Of a DNA stretch of 64,000 nt, positions 47,001 to 59,085 are shown in pieces (position 1 is the stretch's first letter; each line of letters begins with the position of its first letter). Position numbers and translations under genes: made by a program. This DNA comes from Mactra quadrangularis. Taxonomy: Eukaryota > Mollusca > Bivalvia > Venerida > Mactridae. A model generated the notes under the pieces. That model saw only the letters and a list, made by a program, of their open reading frames with translations. It searched no databases and was not told where the DNA came from. The DNA is taken from contig CM046294.1 of NCBI GenBank assembly GCA_025267735.1, forward strand, positions 36,797,222 through 36,861,221, in the 5' to 3' direction.

Positions 47001-47740
47001 ATGAATGAAGTGGACAACTACTTACACTCTCTCTACTACGATCCTGTCAGTCCCGCAAGTATTTCTGGACCTGACAAATTGTACCATTTCGTAAATAATG
47101 AAGGCAAATTTAATATTTCAATAGTTCAAGTATAAGATCAGAAAATGGCTACAACAACAAGAAAATTACAGCCTCAACAAACCGGTCAGAAGACGTTTCC
47201 GAAGAAATCATGTCGTGACAGTAGGCATAGATGATCTTTGGGAGGCTGATTTAATTGATATGAGTAAATATGCTAAGAGCAACGAAGACACTAACTACGT
47301 ATAATTAGTGATAGACACATTTTCCAAATACGTGTGGCTTAGACCTTTGTCGAATAAGCGAGGAATGACAGTCACCAGGGCGGTTAATAATATATTTATC
47401 GAAGGATGACGACCCAAACGTTTGAACACAGACAAAGGTCAAGAGTTCAGGGCACACGTCGTTCGAGACGTTATGAAGAAATATAATGTATTATACTTCC
47501 CCACACAAAACGAAACTAAGGCATCTGTAGCGGAGCGCGCCATCAAAACAATCAAGACAAAGTTGAATCGCTACATGAACTTTAAACTATGTGACAAATA
47601 CTAAGCTGTACTTCAAAACGTTGCTGAAAGCTACACCAACACGCATCACAGAACCATCGGGAGGTCACCGGCGTCCGTCAATATTCAGAACGAAATGTAA
47701 GTCAGAATAGCTACCTACCAGTGGTTTCAACAAAGAATAT
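47001..47740 (+). pseudogene. Maverick/Polinton retroviral-type integrase remnant
   Basis: The frame opens at ATG 47001 (short stretch to 47133) and then changes. The core is read from about 47230: LWEADLIDM with the first Asp, IDTFSKYVWLRPL, NTDKGQEF with the second Asp near 47430, and SVAERAIKTIK with the Glu near 47535. There are 33 residues between the second Asp and the Glu, as expected for a DDE integrase. The HHRTIGRSPASVN block follows near 47650. Stops at 47302, 47407, 47602 and 47698 plus frame changes inactivate it, although the three catalytic residues remain. Confidence 0.75.
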
Positions 47741-49920
47741 CTAGTCAAGTGGCTTCATTACCCTCCAAAATTCAATTCGTATGTGAAGGTCTGAGACATT
47801 GAATAAAAAAGACATACAATTTGAAGAATACGTAGTGAAGTAGAAAAATAAATATTATCATAAAAAGTTCAACAGTTGGATTAATATCAATTGATTTAAA
47901 CTGACGCTGTGAATACCAATATGTTGTATATATTATTTTGTACAATATTACAATGTATATATTTTACCATGTATTCCTATCATCAAATAAAAATATTTTA
48001 ATGATTTTTGTTAGCTGTGCTTCTATATATCAATGCCTTGAGAAAAATCATCCATAGCAGAAATGTTCAATCTAAATTAATGCGCTGAAACCTGCGCGAC
48101 AGGAAAACCCGTACGCACCTGAATTTTATTTTTAACCGTCGACGATAGGATTAAAACCTGAACCCTGGTATGACGGGCAAACATATTATCCATTACGTTT
48201 TATAGACACAAATACTTTAAATACGGGTTTATTTAATCTTATAACCCAAAAGTACATTTAAACATCGTCCGCTCGTATTACGTTATTATAGTATGCATAA
48301 ATTTCTCAAGCGTAAAATTTCGTCTGCTTGTGGTCATTATGCATAAATTGATGGGTTTATCTCTCAATTGCATAATTCAAGTTTAATTTTGTTTTAGCTA
48401 GTCTAAGACTATCTATCCGCAGGATAACAGACCTTGAGCTTTGTAATCTTGTAGTAGTTAGGCTTCAGGTAGGATAAACTATAATTGGAGTTTTTTTCAT
48501 TGCACCGAAAAAAATACCACTTAATCATGAGAATTTCGTGCTTGAACATTGATTATTTTGTATAAAATTTGAATCGATCGACTAAGCGTAATTATCGAAT
48601 ACACGCAAATGTAGACATTATTTAAAAATAAAAATATTGTTATTTATGTGCGACTGATTTTCTTTATTTCTTTATTTTTTAAATGACTTTATAACCTGTA
48701 CTTTAATAATATTTTCTGTATAAAATACACTATCTAATTGATAGATTTGTTAATTGATAAATGCATTGTATGATGTTATGCTCAGTTTGCTTGCAGATTC
48801 AGAGAGCTCTGATACAGATACGTTTTCAGGTTCTTCAGTTGAAGGCTGAATGAAACTATTTTGTTCGGAAGTTGAAATTTAGTAAGATATTGAAACTGCA
48901 AAATTTTAAAGTACAAATTCATTGTTACATTTTTTTCGAACCTTCAAGCAGATAAATGCCCCTAGGTATATATTCCAAGAAATATACTAGTCAGTCGGAC
49001 CATTTTAAGACTTTCACAAGAAAGTCTTACGTATAAATCACAAAATGAAAACTTTCAACAAAATTCCTGACGAGTTCAACCGGAGGAGTAATATACAAGG
49101 GTTGATTCTTAGACATTTGCTGTACCTATCTTCATTTTCTGCTATTTGTTCATTACAATGCTATTTAACTTGCCATTCATACAACTGAACAATTACTGAA
49201 CCAATTTGTGTTTATTATACTTCTATTAAAATTATAGTCTCATAGCAACACACGTGCATGCGCAAATGTACCGCATGTCACATTTTTGCCAGTTTTAAAT
49301 TGATAAAATATCAGATCAAATGCATAACCTTAGTTGTATTACCCTGAAAAGTTGTACCTGAGTTAAAGCTGAGTTATTGAACTACATTATAACGCTTTCA
49401 AATATGTCGAGTTGCACTTAGTTTTATAGCAAGTTGCGCGTTTATTGATCGACCCTCGAACAACTTAGATTAATTATATCCTGTTTCCCTAGTCCATTAT
49501 ACAGTAAATACATAGGTTGACTATTGCTTTACCAAAGCTAAGCCACGTATAAATTGAATGTAATGAAACCGGCTTCTAAAAATCATCAGCGACGTTCTTG
49601 ACACCGACAGTCCAGGTCACTTTCGGAAAATCGATGTAACATCTCCCTTCAGCGTCGCTGTGTGCGTGTGTTTCCCTACAAAATCCTTATATCCATTACG
49701 TCAATTTAAAGTTTGAATAACATATATACACATGTACGTTCCAGTCTATTAAAAAAATAAAAATATAATATAGAGTATATTCAAAAATATTATCTTAGAA
49801 TAGTATCCACGTGGACACAAAATACACTCTGTACTGTTTGAAAGTATTCAAAAATATTCCAATTTTATAATGCTAAGTCAATAGAATAAGTTTAAACTAT
49901 AAAACTGTGTTAGTATTTCA
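47741..49920. other. spacer, no gene seen
   Basis: An AATAAA lies near 47990, perhaps the polyadenylation site of the integrase unit. No Polinton terminal repeat was recognised on either side, and no capsid or protease gene is present. Confidence 0.45.
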
Positions 49921-49931
49921 CCCCCCCCCCC
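49921..49931. repeat. poly-C tract, 11 bases
   Basis: Homopolymer just before the presumed LTR of the gypsy-like element; a weak spot for assembly. Confidence 0.85.
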
Positions 49932-50120
49932 AATATTTAAAGCTTTGCAGTGTCGAACCGATCAGATTAATAGCCGGTTCACTGAGTAGACCAATCAGAA
50001 GCACCTCGGAAGTCGCTCTCTCTCTCAGCTGTTGACATTGAGTCTGACAGACGTGTTCTTCGCTTCACTATTCTGGTCACATCGACCCAATAAATATACA
50101 TACAACACCCTTCACTTTAT
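49932..50120 (+). mobile_element. 3' part of the 5' LTR of a Ty3/gypsy-like element
   Basis: Located directly before a primer-binding-site-like sequence. It contains CCCAATAAATATAC with a polyadenylation signal at about 50088-50093. The outer boundary was not found; the sequence does not clearly begin with the TGTCACAG seen at the right end (63634). Confidence 0.4.
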
Positions 50121-50138
50121 TGGCGACGAGGAAACTTT
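50121..50138 (+). promoter_or_regulatory. likely primer binding site of the gypsy-like element
   Basis: TGGCGACGAGGAAACTTTG follows the LTR end. TGGCGACGAGG is a usual start of the tRNA primer site in many Ty3/gypsy-like retroelements. Confidence 0.5.
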
Positions 50139-52064
50139 GAAGCGGTAGAAGAATGTTTTTTTTATTTATTGAAGGTTTTTACTTTGTAATTTGGTTTGTT
50201 GTGAATTGACACTTTGGATTGTTATTCAATTGCTTTTCTCTAAGTTCTTATAGGACGGGAAAGGTATTGTCATAAGTGGCATTTTAATAATAATTCGATG
50301 TCTGTACACTAAATTTTTTGCTATGCGTTTTTAAAGCAATCCGTTAAGACCCTAAGTAACAGAAAAATGTCCAAATGATAAAAAAGTTACGTAGGGTCTC
50401 ATATTTAGGACTACGCTTATAACCAGTACTATCTTGTTTTGTAGTATTCACAGTACGCTGTGAATACAACAGCGAGAAAATTACTGTCATATCCATGTAA
50501 AGTCATTGAAATTATATGAAAAAAATCCAATTATTTTCTTGTGTTAATTTGTTGTATACAATCAATCCGTCTTACTAAACTGTCATCTTATAAATCTCTA
50601 TTAAACCTCTGTCGTTTCTATTTATAATTGTATTTTCACTTCACACATTGTTTTATATTCATGATGCAATTTTTTTCTATACATAGATGTACAATAATTA
50701 GCTATTCATTATATGCACAACATCACATTAAATCCAATTAATTGAAACAGATACATTTCATCTTGTCAGTAGAATACACACATCTCTGTAAAATTATAAA
50801 TAGTATCGTATCAAAAACATCGGATATTACAATAGGAAACGTTCGGAAAAGATTGTAGTATTACATTTAATACCGTGTCGGAAAACATTTCATTCGGTAG
50901 TCACCAACGAAGGTTATAATCGGTCAATTATTGTGTGATTAGAATTTTAGAGCGTCTGCTAGTTATATTTAGTGTAGAAAATAATATTGATTGGTCAGAT
51001 GATAGAGTGTAGAAACTTGTTCATTTTATTGACACTATTCTTGACTGAGACAGGTTCTTATGTACATGTATAAGCAAGTTTACTTGTAACTTAAGTTAAA
51101 TCAAAGTTTTGCATTTAATTTACAATTATTGATTTGACTTTAGAAAAGAAATTTAAATTGAATATTGAATTTGGATTTGGATGACATAATTTTAGGATTT
51201 ACTTACTTATTATACAAATATAATTAACTATGAGTGAACCATAGGCTTATTGAAATTTACAATATATTTTGTTACTACTTAATTGAAAATAATATAGTTT
51301 TAGTTATAGATCAATTTCAGAATTTTAGAGAATCATTTCAATTCATACTCTTAATTGAACGAAATAATAGAACTCATAGGCTTTTGAGAGTAGTAAAAGT
51401 ATTTTATGCATCTTAAAACATCCTATAATACTTCTATACAATAAGTTAATGTCAATTAATGAATTATTTATTTTACATTGATATTGTAAAGTGAACTAAA
51501 AACAAGTACTGTTTAAGGTTTTAATATTGGATAGTTTATGTTTTATTGACTATGTTCAGATGTAATAATTTATAAAATTAAGAACAACTGTGAGTGAATT
51601 AACTTGTAGACTTATTAACTTATCAAACAAGATTGAACAAATTGAATTAAACACTCGATTTTAAGCTACTTCATAAAATATTTGACTTGGAACTATATTA
51701 ATAATTTGATTTCAATATTTAGGTAATGTTGCACGAACATTTTTTTGAAGAATTAGTATATATTGAGAAAGTTATTTTTTTATATATAGGGCTTGAAGAC
51801 ATTGATGTTGTGTTATACAAATTGAACTGTATTGATTGATTGTGAATTTATGGTGTTTATGTTGTTGTTTTATGAATTGAATAGTATTGATTGAGTATCA
51901 GTCGATGGTGTTTATGTTGTTACATGTATTCTACAAACTGAACAGTATTGATTGATTGTGAATTGATGGTGTTTATATTGTGGTTCTTTTAATTGAATTG
52001 TGGTGATTGAGTTTGAGTTGATGGTGTTTATGTTGTTGTTTTACAAATTGAAAAGTATTGATTG
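50139..52064. other. long AT-rich leader of the gypsy-like element
   Basis: No gene. The last ~250 bases (51800-52060) are diverged units of about 60-75 bp built around GTATTGATTGATTGTGAATT and GATGGTGTTTATGTTGTTG, which lead into the minisatellite. Confidence 0.45.
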
Positions 52065-53170
52065 ATTGTTGAACTGATACAGTGTGATCTGATAGTGTTG
52101 TTCTGATTGTTGAACTGATACAATGTGATCTGATAGTGTTGTTCTGATTGTTGAACTGATACAGTGTGATCTGATAGTGTTGTTCTGACTGTTGAACTGA
52201 TACAGTGTGATCTGATAGTGTTGTTCTGATTGTTGAACATACAGATTCAGATTGAACTGATACAGTGTGACCTGATAGTGTTGTTCTGATTGTTGAATTG
52301 ATACAGTGTGATCTGATAGTGTTGTTCTGATTGTTGAACTGATACAGTGTGATCTGATAGTGTTGTTCTGACTGTTGAACTGATACAGTGGGATCTGATA
52401 GTGTTGTCCTGACTGTTGAACTGATACATTGAGATCTGATAGTGTTGTTCTGACTGTTGAACTGATACAGTGTGATCTGATAGTGTTGTTCTGACTGTTG
52501 AACTGATACAGTGTGATCTGATAGTGTTGTTCTGACTGTTGAACTGATACAGTGTGATCTGATAGTGTTGTTCTGATTGTTGAACTGATACAGTGTGATC
52601 TGATAGTGTTGTTCTGACTGTTGAACTGATACAGTGTGATCTGATAGTGTTGTTCTGATTGTTGAACTGATACAATGTGATCTGAAAGTGTTGTTCTGAC
52701 TGTTGAACTGATACAGTGTGATCTGATAGTGTTGTTCTGATTGTTGAACATACAGATTCAGATTGAACTGATACAGTGTGACCTGATAGTGTTGTTCTGA
52801 TTGTTGAATTGATACAGTGTGATCTGATAGTGTTGTTCTGATTGTTGAACATACAAGTTTAGATTGAATTGATACAGTGTGACCTGATAGTGTTGTTCTG
52901 ATTGTTGAACTGATACAGTGTGACCTGATAGTTTTGTTCTGATTGTTGAACATACAGATTCAGATTGAACTGATACAGTGTGACCTGATAGTGTTGTTCT
53001 GATTGATGAACATACAGATTCAGATTGAACTGATGCAGTGTGACCTGATAGTGTTGTTCTGATTGTTGAACATACAGATTCAGATTGAACTGATACAGTG
53101 TGACCTGATAGTGTTGTTCTGATTGTTGAACATACAAGTTAAGATTGAATTGATATAGTGTGACCAGATA
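52065..53170. repeat. 41 bp minisatellite, about 25 units
   Basis: The unit starts TTGAACTGATACAGTGTGAT and ends GTTGTTCTGATTG. Several units are replaced by a ~62 bp form with an extra ACATACAGATTCAGATTGAA block, mainly from 52745 onward. Because 41 is not a multiple of three and the complement has no stop, every minus-strand frame is open (up to 326 codons); these are not genes. Confidence 0.95.
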
Positions 53171-53270
53171 TTGCTGCTCTTGTTAATCAAAGAGTGATAT
53201 TATATTCTGTGACTTGACAGTTTAATAGTAACAGTAGTTAAACACTATCAATAGTTTATCAAATTTAAAT

Positions 53271-54600
53271 ATGGCTGACAGTGGACATCGACATAGAAGG
53301 AAAGAAAGTTTAAAAAGAGAACTAGATGGAATTAAGAAACAAAGAGAACATATTATACAAAGCAGACGACGAAAGAAAGAAATTGAAGTAGAAGAACAAG
53401 ACCTAACAGGGATGAATCAACTTATATAAGAGAACATTGATATTGAACGAGAGATAGAAGAACTTGACAGAAAATTATGTTTGATGTCAAATAGCCAACA
53501 AGAAAGTTCAAGAAGACTACCACCTAGGGATTATAGTACTCCAAGAGAGAGAATAAACAACAATGCTGAAAGTAGATTACTAAAGATGGAGGAAAAGATC
53601 AATAAGAAATGTAAGGACATGGAAAAACTAGAAGAGACACTACAAGACAGAGATTATGAAATAACAAAAAGGGAAGAAAGGATTTTAAGAATAGAGAGAG
53701 AACTTAAAGAAAGAGAACGCAGATTGCAAAAAAATTGAAGCTCAAGAAAGTAGACAACGGAATCATAGTTCATCAAATATCAGAGAACTCGAACAGATTA
53801 AATTGAATCTAACACCATTCTCTGGTAAAGAACCTGTTCCCAAAAATGAATCAACTTTCGAAGAATTTAAATTAGAATTTGAAAGTGTAAGACACATATA
53901 CTCAGAACAGGTATTAAAGCAATCCTTAAGGAAATGTCTTAAATACCAGGCACGTAGAACCATGCTGCACGTTGGTACAGATGCATTAGTACAAGAAATC
54001 TTGAAAGCTCTAGAAGAAAATTTTGGTAATGTAGCTAGTAATGAATGCAAGTTATCAAGATTTCTCTTAGCTGAACAAAGGTCTGATGAGTCCATTGTAG
54101 AATGGGGTCTTCGTTTAGAAGAAATGCTCATGCAAGCATATTCGACAAAAGAATTACAAACAGTTGAACGTAATAGAATGCTCAGAAATAAGTTTTGGAG
54201 AGGATTGTACAACGAAGAACTTAAGAAATCTACAAGAACATACTTTGATAACAATATAAGCCATGAAGAATTAAGGAACAAAGTTAGAGCTGAAGAAAAT
54301 AAACTTAAACTACAGAAAGAGAAGAATATGAAACCGAAGCAAGAGACGTATTAGCCAGTTTAAAGTAGACTTAGAAACAACCAAACAAAATGATGAGGAC
54401 AAATATAAAGACGAAACCTTACAGAAACTAGATGAGATAATGAAGAAGATGAATAGTTTAGATGAAAGAATACAATCCATAGAGAAAGATAAGCAGCGAA
54501 GACCCCAATATGAGAGAGGAAAGAGGATGGTACAGAAGAGGAAGTAGGAGACAAGATAATTCAGAAAATAGGCCTTTAAACTAGTAAGAGCCAACATTAA
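53271..54600 (+). pseudogene. gag of the gypsy-like element
   Basis: From ATG 53271 the chain is strongly charged and coiled-coil-forming for about 170 residues (Arg/Glu/Lys heptads). The frame continues at 53803-54354 with LTPFSGKEPVPKNES and a capsid-like helical domain (EQRSDESIVEWGLRLEEML), similar in layout to PNMA/Ty3-type capsids. A further coiled coil with RRPQYERG lies in another frame to 54560. Breaks are a TAA at 53427-53429, an A7 run at 53728-53734 consistent with one extra A, and a shift near 54350. No intact CCHC knuckle is seen. Confidence 0.65.
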
Positions 54601-54658
54601 GGGTCAAAGGTTAGGCCATAACAAGAAAGACCCGAAGAACTACAATATCTTTGATAGA

Positions 54659-54967
54659 TTGATAGGATACTCAAATGAATCAAGTATACATTTCAATGGA
54701 AAAACAACCAAAGCTTTGATAGACCGTGGATCAATGATTACAACAATTAGTGAATCATTTATGAAACAACTAGATGAACAACCAAAAATTTTCCAATTAA
54801 GTAATTTAAACATCAAAGGAGCAGATGATAATGATATACCATACAAAGGCTACATAGAAGCAACCATCAAGATTCCAGAGATTACCACGGAAGAAATAGA
54901 CGTTCCTGTTTTAGTTGTTCATGATAACGAATACAATCTTTCTGTTCCAGTTATTATTGGAACAAAT
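54659..54967 (+). pseudogene. retroviral-type aspartic protease, interrupted
   Basis: ALIDRGSMITTISESF carries the active-site triad position with Arg in place of Thr/Ser (DRG for DTG/DSG). Strands with PYKGYIEA and PVLVV follow, then VIIGTN. Here the BEL/Pao element interrupts the frame. The remainder resumes at 62525 and ends with a stop near 62694. It is inactive both by the residue change and by the insertion. Confidence 0.75.
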
Positions 54968-55189
54968 TGTCGCGAACGATTAATAATTTATATGTCACCG
55001 TTGTTGTTGGTGCCGTTGGACATCGTTGATAAGGTCACCGGTGCGGTGCCGTTAGGGCACCGTTCACCTTTTTATGTAGTTGAAACCTCACAATTTCACG
55101 TGATTTCTTGCTCGTCTTTGGCGAGATATTTATCTATATAAGTAGATCGCTTTTCTTATTAGTTTATTAATGTGGAAAATATCGCCACA
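54968..55189 (+). repeat. 5' LTR of the BEL/Pao element
   Basis: 222 bp with TATATAAG at 55135-55142 as TATA box. By eye it differs from the 3' LTR at about eight positions over the shared part and lacks ~95 bases present there. Confidence 0.9.
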
Positions 55190-55289
55190 TTAAATAGTCC
55201 CGCGAGCCGGATCTTCGACAGTAAAAAAGAGGATTAAAGTGTGTTTGTAAAAGTGAAAGGAAAATCGGAAGTGCTGAAAAAGTGTCAAA

Positions 55290-56157
55290 ATGTCGAAAGA
55301 TCAAGTGCGTTATATAAAAAGTGTTAGAACAAGGTATCGAGGAATTTTGGTGGAGGAAATTTCAGTAGCTACAGTGTTACTCAAAGGTGATAATGAAAAT
55401 ATGGATGAAAAAGAGAGGTATGCGAAAAAGTGTGTAAAAAAGTTGCAGTTATACACTGAAAAATTGGAAGTTCAAAGTGAAAAATTGGCTAATGCTATCG
55501 GAGATGATGACGTAGAACTGATGGCAGACATAGAAATTGAAGATACAAATTTGTGTTCTCAAGCATTAGATCTTCAGTGTGATTTGGAGTGTTTCATCGA
55601 CACATTGTTGAATACGAGTAGTGTTGTACAAAAAGATGATTCAAATGAAAAGGATTCAACTGCAAAACAATTGATGGATTTGCAAATGAGTATGCAACAA
55701 TTGTTCAACAAATGCTTCGTGATTCAAAGACAAAGGAAGAACATTCGTCGTCTGTGAAGATACCAAAGATTAATATAGTCACATTTAACGGTAACAAAAT
55801 AAATTGGCTTGACTTTTGGGAATCTTTTCAGTGCGCCGTTCACAACAATAAAAGTCTTTCAAATGTGGAAAAGTTCAATTACCTGAAAACTAAATTAGTT
55901 GGAGAAGCTATGCATGCTGTCTCAGGTTTAGCACTCATCAATGATAACTACAATGTAGCTATTGATATTTTGAAGAAAAGATTCGGTAATTCACAAGAAA
56001 TTATCGATGTTCACTACTCTAAGCTAATTAACATACCACCGGTGACAAACAAAGTTAGTCAAATCAGGATATTCTTGGACAAAGTTGAGAAAATTCTTCG
56101 CAGTCTGGATGTGTTGAATCAGAATATTGACCAAGATATATTCGTTTCAATTGTTTG
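55290..56157 (+). pseudogene. BEL/Pao gag (capsid region, DUF1759-like)
   Basis: Frame 1 (55290-55757) is a helical, Lys/Glu-rich N-terminal region. Frame 2 (55712-56158) has PKINIVTFNGNKINWLDFW, KFNYLKTKLVGEA, ILKKRFGN and YSKLINIPP, which are the hallmark blocks of the DUF1759 gag domain of BEL/Pao elements. The frames shift near 55710 at an A-run and end at a TGA at 56156-56158. Confidence 0.85.
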
Positions 56158-56439
56158 ATCAAAGCTACCTGAAGATATATTAGTGTAGCTCGATGATACA
56201 AAAGGGAGTTGATAGAAAATGGTCGATGAAATTGTTGAGCGATCAACTTAGGGAATACGTAGCTAGAAAATTCGACCGGTCAAAGGTCAAAAGGATCAAG
56301 CAAGTCGTCACAATCTACTTCTCAATCAACAACTCTTCTTTCAGATGATGTGAAACCAAAGAAATTCAAGGGAAATTCTCGTTCTCAGAAGTGTATGTTT
56401 TGTAATAATATACAACAATCGAAGTAAGAAAGAAGAAAA

Positions 56440-56600
56440 TGAAAGGAAAATGCTTCAAATTTTTAAGAAGTGGTCACACATTTAGTGAATGCAAATCAAG
56501 CAAAGCTTGTGTGCATTGTGGAAAAACTGATGTACATCATCGAAGTTTGTGTCCTAAGAAATTTGTTTACAAACAAACTATGACCAATATAGGGAATAAT
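56440..56600 (+). pseudogene. BEL/Pao nucleocapsid zinc knuckles
   Basis: KCFKFLRSGHTFSEC is a CCHC knuckle whose second Cys is now Phe/Leu. CVHCGKTDVHHRSLC is the second, intact one and is typical of this family. It lies between the capsid and protease frames. Confidence 0.7.
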
Positions 56601-56674
56601 GTCGATTAACAAATGGATGATTCACAAGAAAGTGGACTTATGTCAATGAACGAAACTGTGTTGATGCAGACGCA

Positions 56675-57445
56675 GTGTCAAACACATCGTCAGGAGAAAA
56701 AGAAAACGTGAGGATATTATTCGATTGTGGATCACATAGGAGTTACATATCCGAATCATTAGCTAACAAGCTGAAATTGAAGTGTGATGGAAAACAAGAT
56801 CTTCATGTTGTTACATTCGGTAGTAAAGAGAGTAAGAAAATAAGAACTAAGTTTACAAAGGCAGATGTCAAATTACAAAATGGAAGTCATGCAGAGATTA
56901 ATGTGAATGTTGTTCCCCTTATAAAAGGTGAATTACAAAGAAGACCTGCCAAAGATTTACAATCAGACCGTGTTCAAGAACTTGTGAATAGTGTTCAGTT
57001 ATTGGACGAAATTCCGATTGATAGTGAGTCATCTCCAACCGAGCTACTGATCAGAAATGATTATTACCTGGACTTTGTAATGAATGAAAAAAATGAAATT
57101 CAGAAAGGCTTGTACCTACTGTCATCCAAACTTGGTTGGATACTTAGTGGTAGATGCACCGACAGTGATGATAGTGGAGATGAAGCTAACTTACTTGTGC
57201 TCACATATGGATCAAACGTAGAAATGGCAAACGCATTCACTATCATATATACTACAAAGAAATCTAAGGTTGAAATGGAAGACTTTTGGAACGTAGAATC
57301 AATTGGTATTGTGGACAAACAAAATGATGAAGATGATGAAATAGCAATGAAGATATTCCGAGACACAATTGAATTTGAAGATACAAGCTATTTCGTGACA
57401 TTACCTTGGAAAGAAGATACACAGTTGCCATCAAATAGAGAGTAA
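56675..57445 (+). pseudogene. BEL/Pao aspartic protease and linker (DUF1758-like)
   Basis: ILFDCGSHRSYISESLANK carries the catalytic Asp in the DxGS context used by BEL/Pao. KGLYLLSSKLGWILSGR follows near residues 140-160 and is the usual end of this domain before RT. The frame ends at TAA 57443-57445 where the same frame continues as RT, so a single nonsense separates them. Confidence 0.85.
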
Positions 57446-58280
57446 GCTCTTGGTAGATTGAAATTAAATGTCAATCGAATGAAGAACAAACCAGATATTC
57501 AACAGAAGTATCACAATGTGATTAATGATCAGCTTAAGTTAGGTGTGATTGAAAAAGTGGATACTAAAAGTTCAGATGGGTTAGTGCATTATCTTCCACA
57601 TCATGGTGTCGTAACACCTCAGAAAACAACTACCAAACTTCGTGTAGTGTATGATGCTTCGTCGAAGACACGCAAAGAGAACAACAGCTTCAATGAGTGT
57701 CTCTTTCGTGGTCCTGTACTTTTACACGACTTGTGTGGAATGCTAATGAGATTTAGACTACACGAATTTGTCTTAGTTGCGGATATTGAAAAGGCATTTC
57801 TACAAGTTGGTATTCAAAAGAGTTAACGAGACGTTACCAGATTCATTTGGCTAAAGGATATTAAAAACCCCTCAACAAGAGAAGACAACCTGCAAGAATA
57901 TCGTTTCACAAGAGTTGCCTTTGGTGTGATTTCCAGCCCATTTTTGCTAGGTTCCACGATTGAATACCACCTTGATACGTATGACAGTGAAATCGCAAAG
58001 AAATTGAAGGATGGTATTTATGTGGATAATGTCATCACAGGTGTTGATAATCTGTCAGAAGCTGAAACTGTGTATAATGAATCCAAACAGATGTTCAACG
58101 ATTGTTCTATGAATTTGAGGGAATGGATCTCAAATGATAAAGATGTCAATCATCTATTCAATGAGACTGATAAAGCTAATGCTAGTTCTATGAAAGTGCT
58201 AGGTCATGGATGGGATATTCATGCAGATACACTTTCATTCAAAACAATTATGAAATGTGAATCAAAGAACATCACTTAAC
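57446..58280 (+). pseudogene. BEL/Pao reverse transcriptase
   Basis: Seen in order: LRVVYDASSK, NECLFRGPVLL, VLVADIEKAFLQV with the first catalytic Asp (57780-57800), a closed stretch, VISSPFLLGSTIEYHL, and YVDNVITG near 58018-58040, a YVDN variant of the YVDD motif that is common in this clade. Stops at 57823-57825 and 58277-58279, with frame changes between them, inactivate it. Confidence 0.85.
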
Positions 58281-59085
58281 GTCAAGTACTCAAACAAGTG
58301 GCCTCAATCTTTGATCCGTAAGGTCTTGTGTGTCCTGTTGTTTTACCAGGCAAGATATTCATTCAGGAATTGTGGCGAAAAGGCATGAAGTGGGACGAAG
58401 ATTTGAGTGAACGAGAAAGTCAACTATGGATAGAGATAGAAAAGGATCTTGAACATGTTTCAAATTGTTCTGTACCAAGATTCTTTGGTTTGGGAAATTC
58501 AGATGTGGATTATCGACTAGTGTGCTTTTGTGACGCTTCACAAAAGGCTTACTCTTGTGTTGTTTATCTTCACCAGACAGTTGATGAAAGAACATCATCC
58601 AACACGGTATTTGCTAAAACCCGTTTAGCTCCATTGAAAGTAATAACAATACCCCGATTGGAATTGTTAGCTGTTGAGATTGGAGTGAGATGTCTAGCAT
58701 TAGTCAAAGAACAAGAAGCTACCTATCAAGAAGGCATACGTGATGACAGATTCTCAGTGTGTTCTTCGTTGGTTACGATCTTCCAAACTATTGACAGTCT
58801 TTGTTAAAAACAGGATAGATAAGATTAAACAACATGAGGAAGTTGGCTTTGCCTATGTATCAACTTCTGAAAATCCCGCTGATGTCGCTTCAAGGGGAAC
58901 AACTGTTGCCAAACTCCAAAATGATGATATGTGGTGGTATGGTCCAAAATGGTTGGAAAACCAAGAATATGAATGGCCTATTTTCACAGAAAGTGATGAA
59001 ATTGATGGAGATGATTGCAAAGTTCTCGTTGAAAGTGAAATCGTGATAAAGAAAGAAACTTCCTTAGCAAAGATACAACGAAAGG
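58281..59085 (+). pseudogene. BEL/Pao RNase H and connecting domain
   Basis: 58328-58807 encodes FDP-then-stop, GKIFIQELWRKGMKWDE, and RLVCFCDASQKAYSCVVYL, which carries the first RNase H Asp, then TIPRLELLAVEIGVRC. A shifted frame (from 58740) gives TDSQCVLRWL with the next Asp and ENPADVASRG, the standard end of the BEL/Pao RNase H. Confidence 0.82.

Noticed and set aside
51973..53137. Long minus-strand frames (up to 326 codons) with a repeated STIRTTLSDHTVS-type peptide
   Set aside because: They are the complement of a 41 bp minisatellite without stops; all frames are open and repeat the same peptide in shifted order.
52065..53170. CRISPR-like array
   Set aside because: Units are contiguous repeats without unique spacers, in a eukaryotic retroelement.
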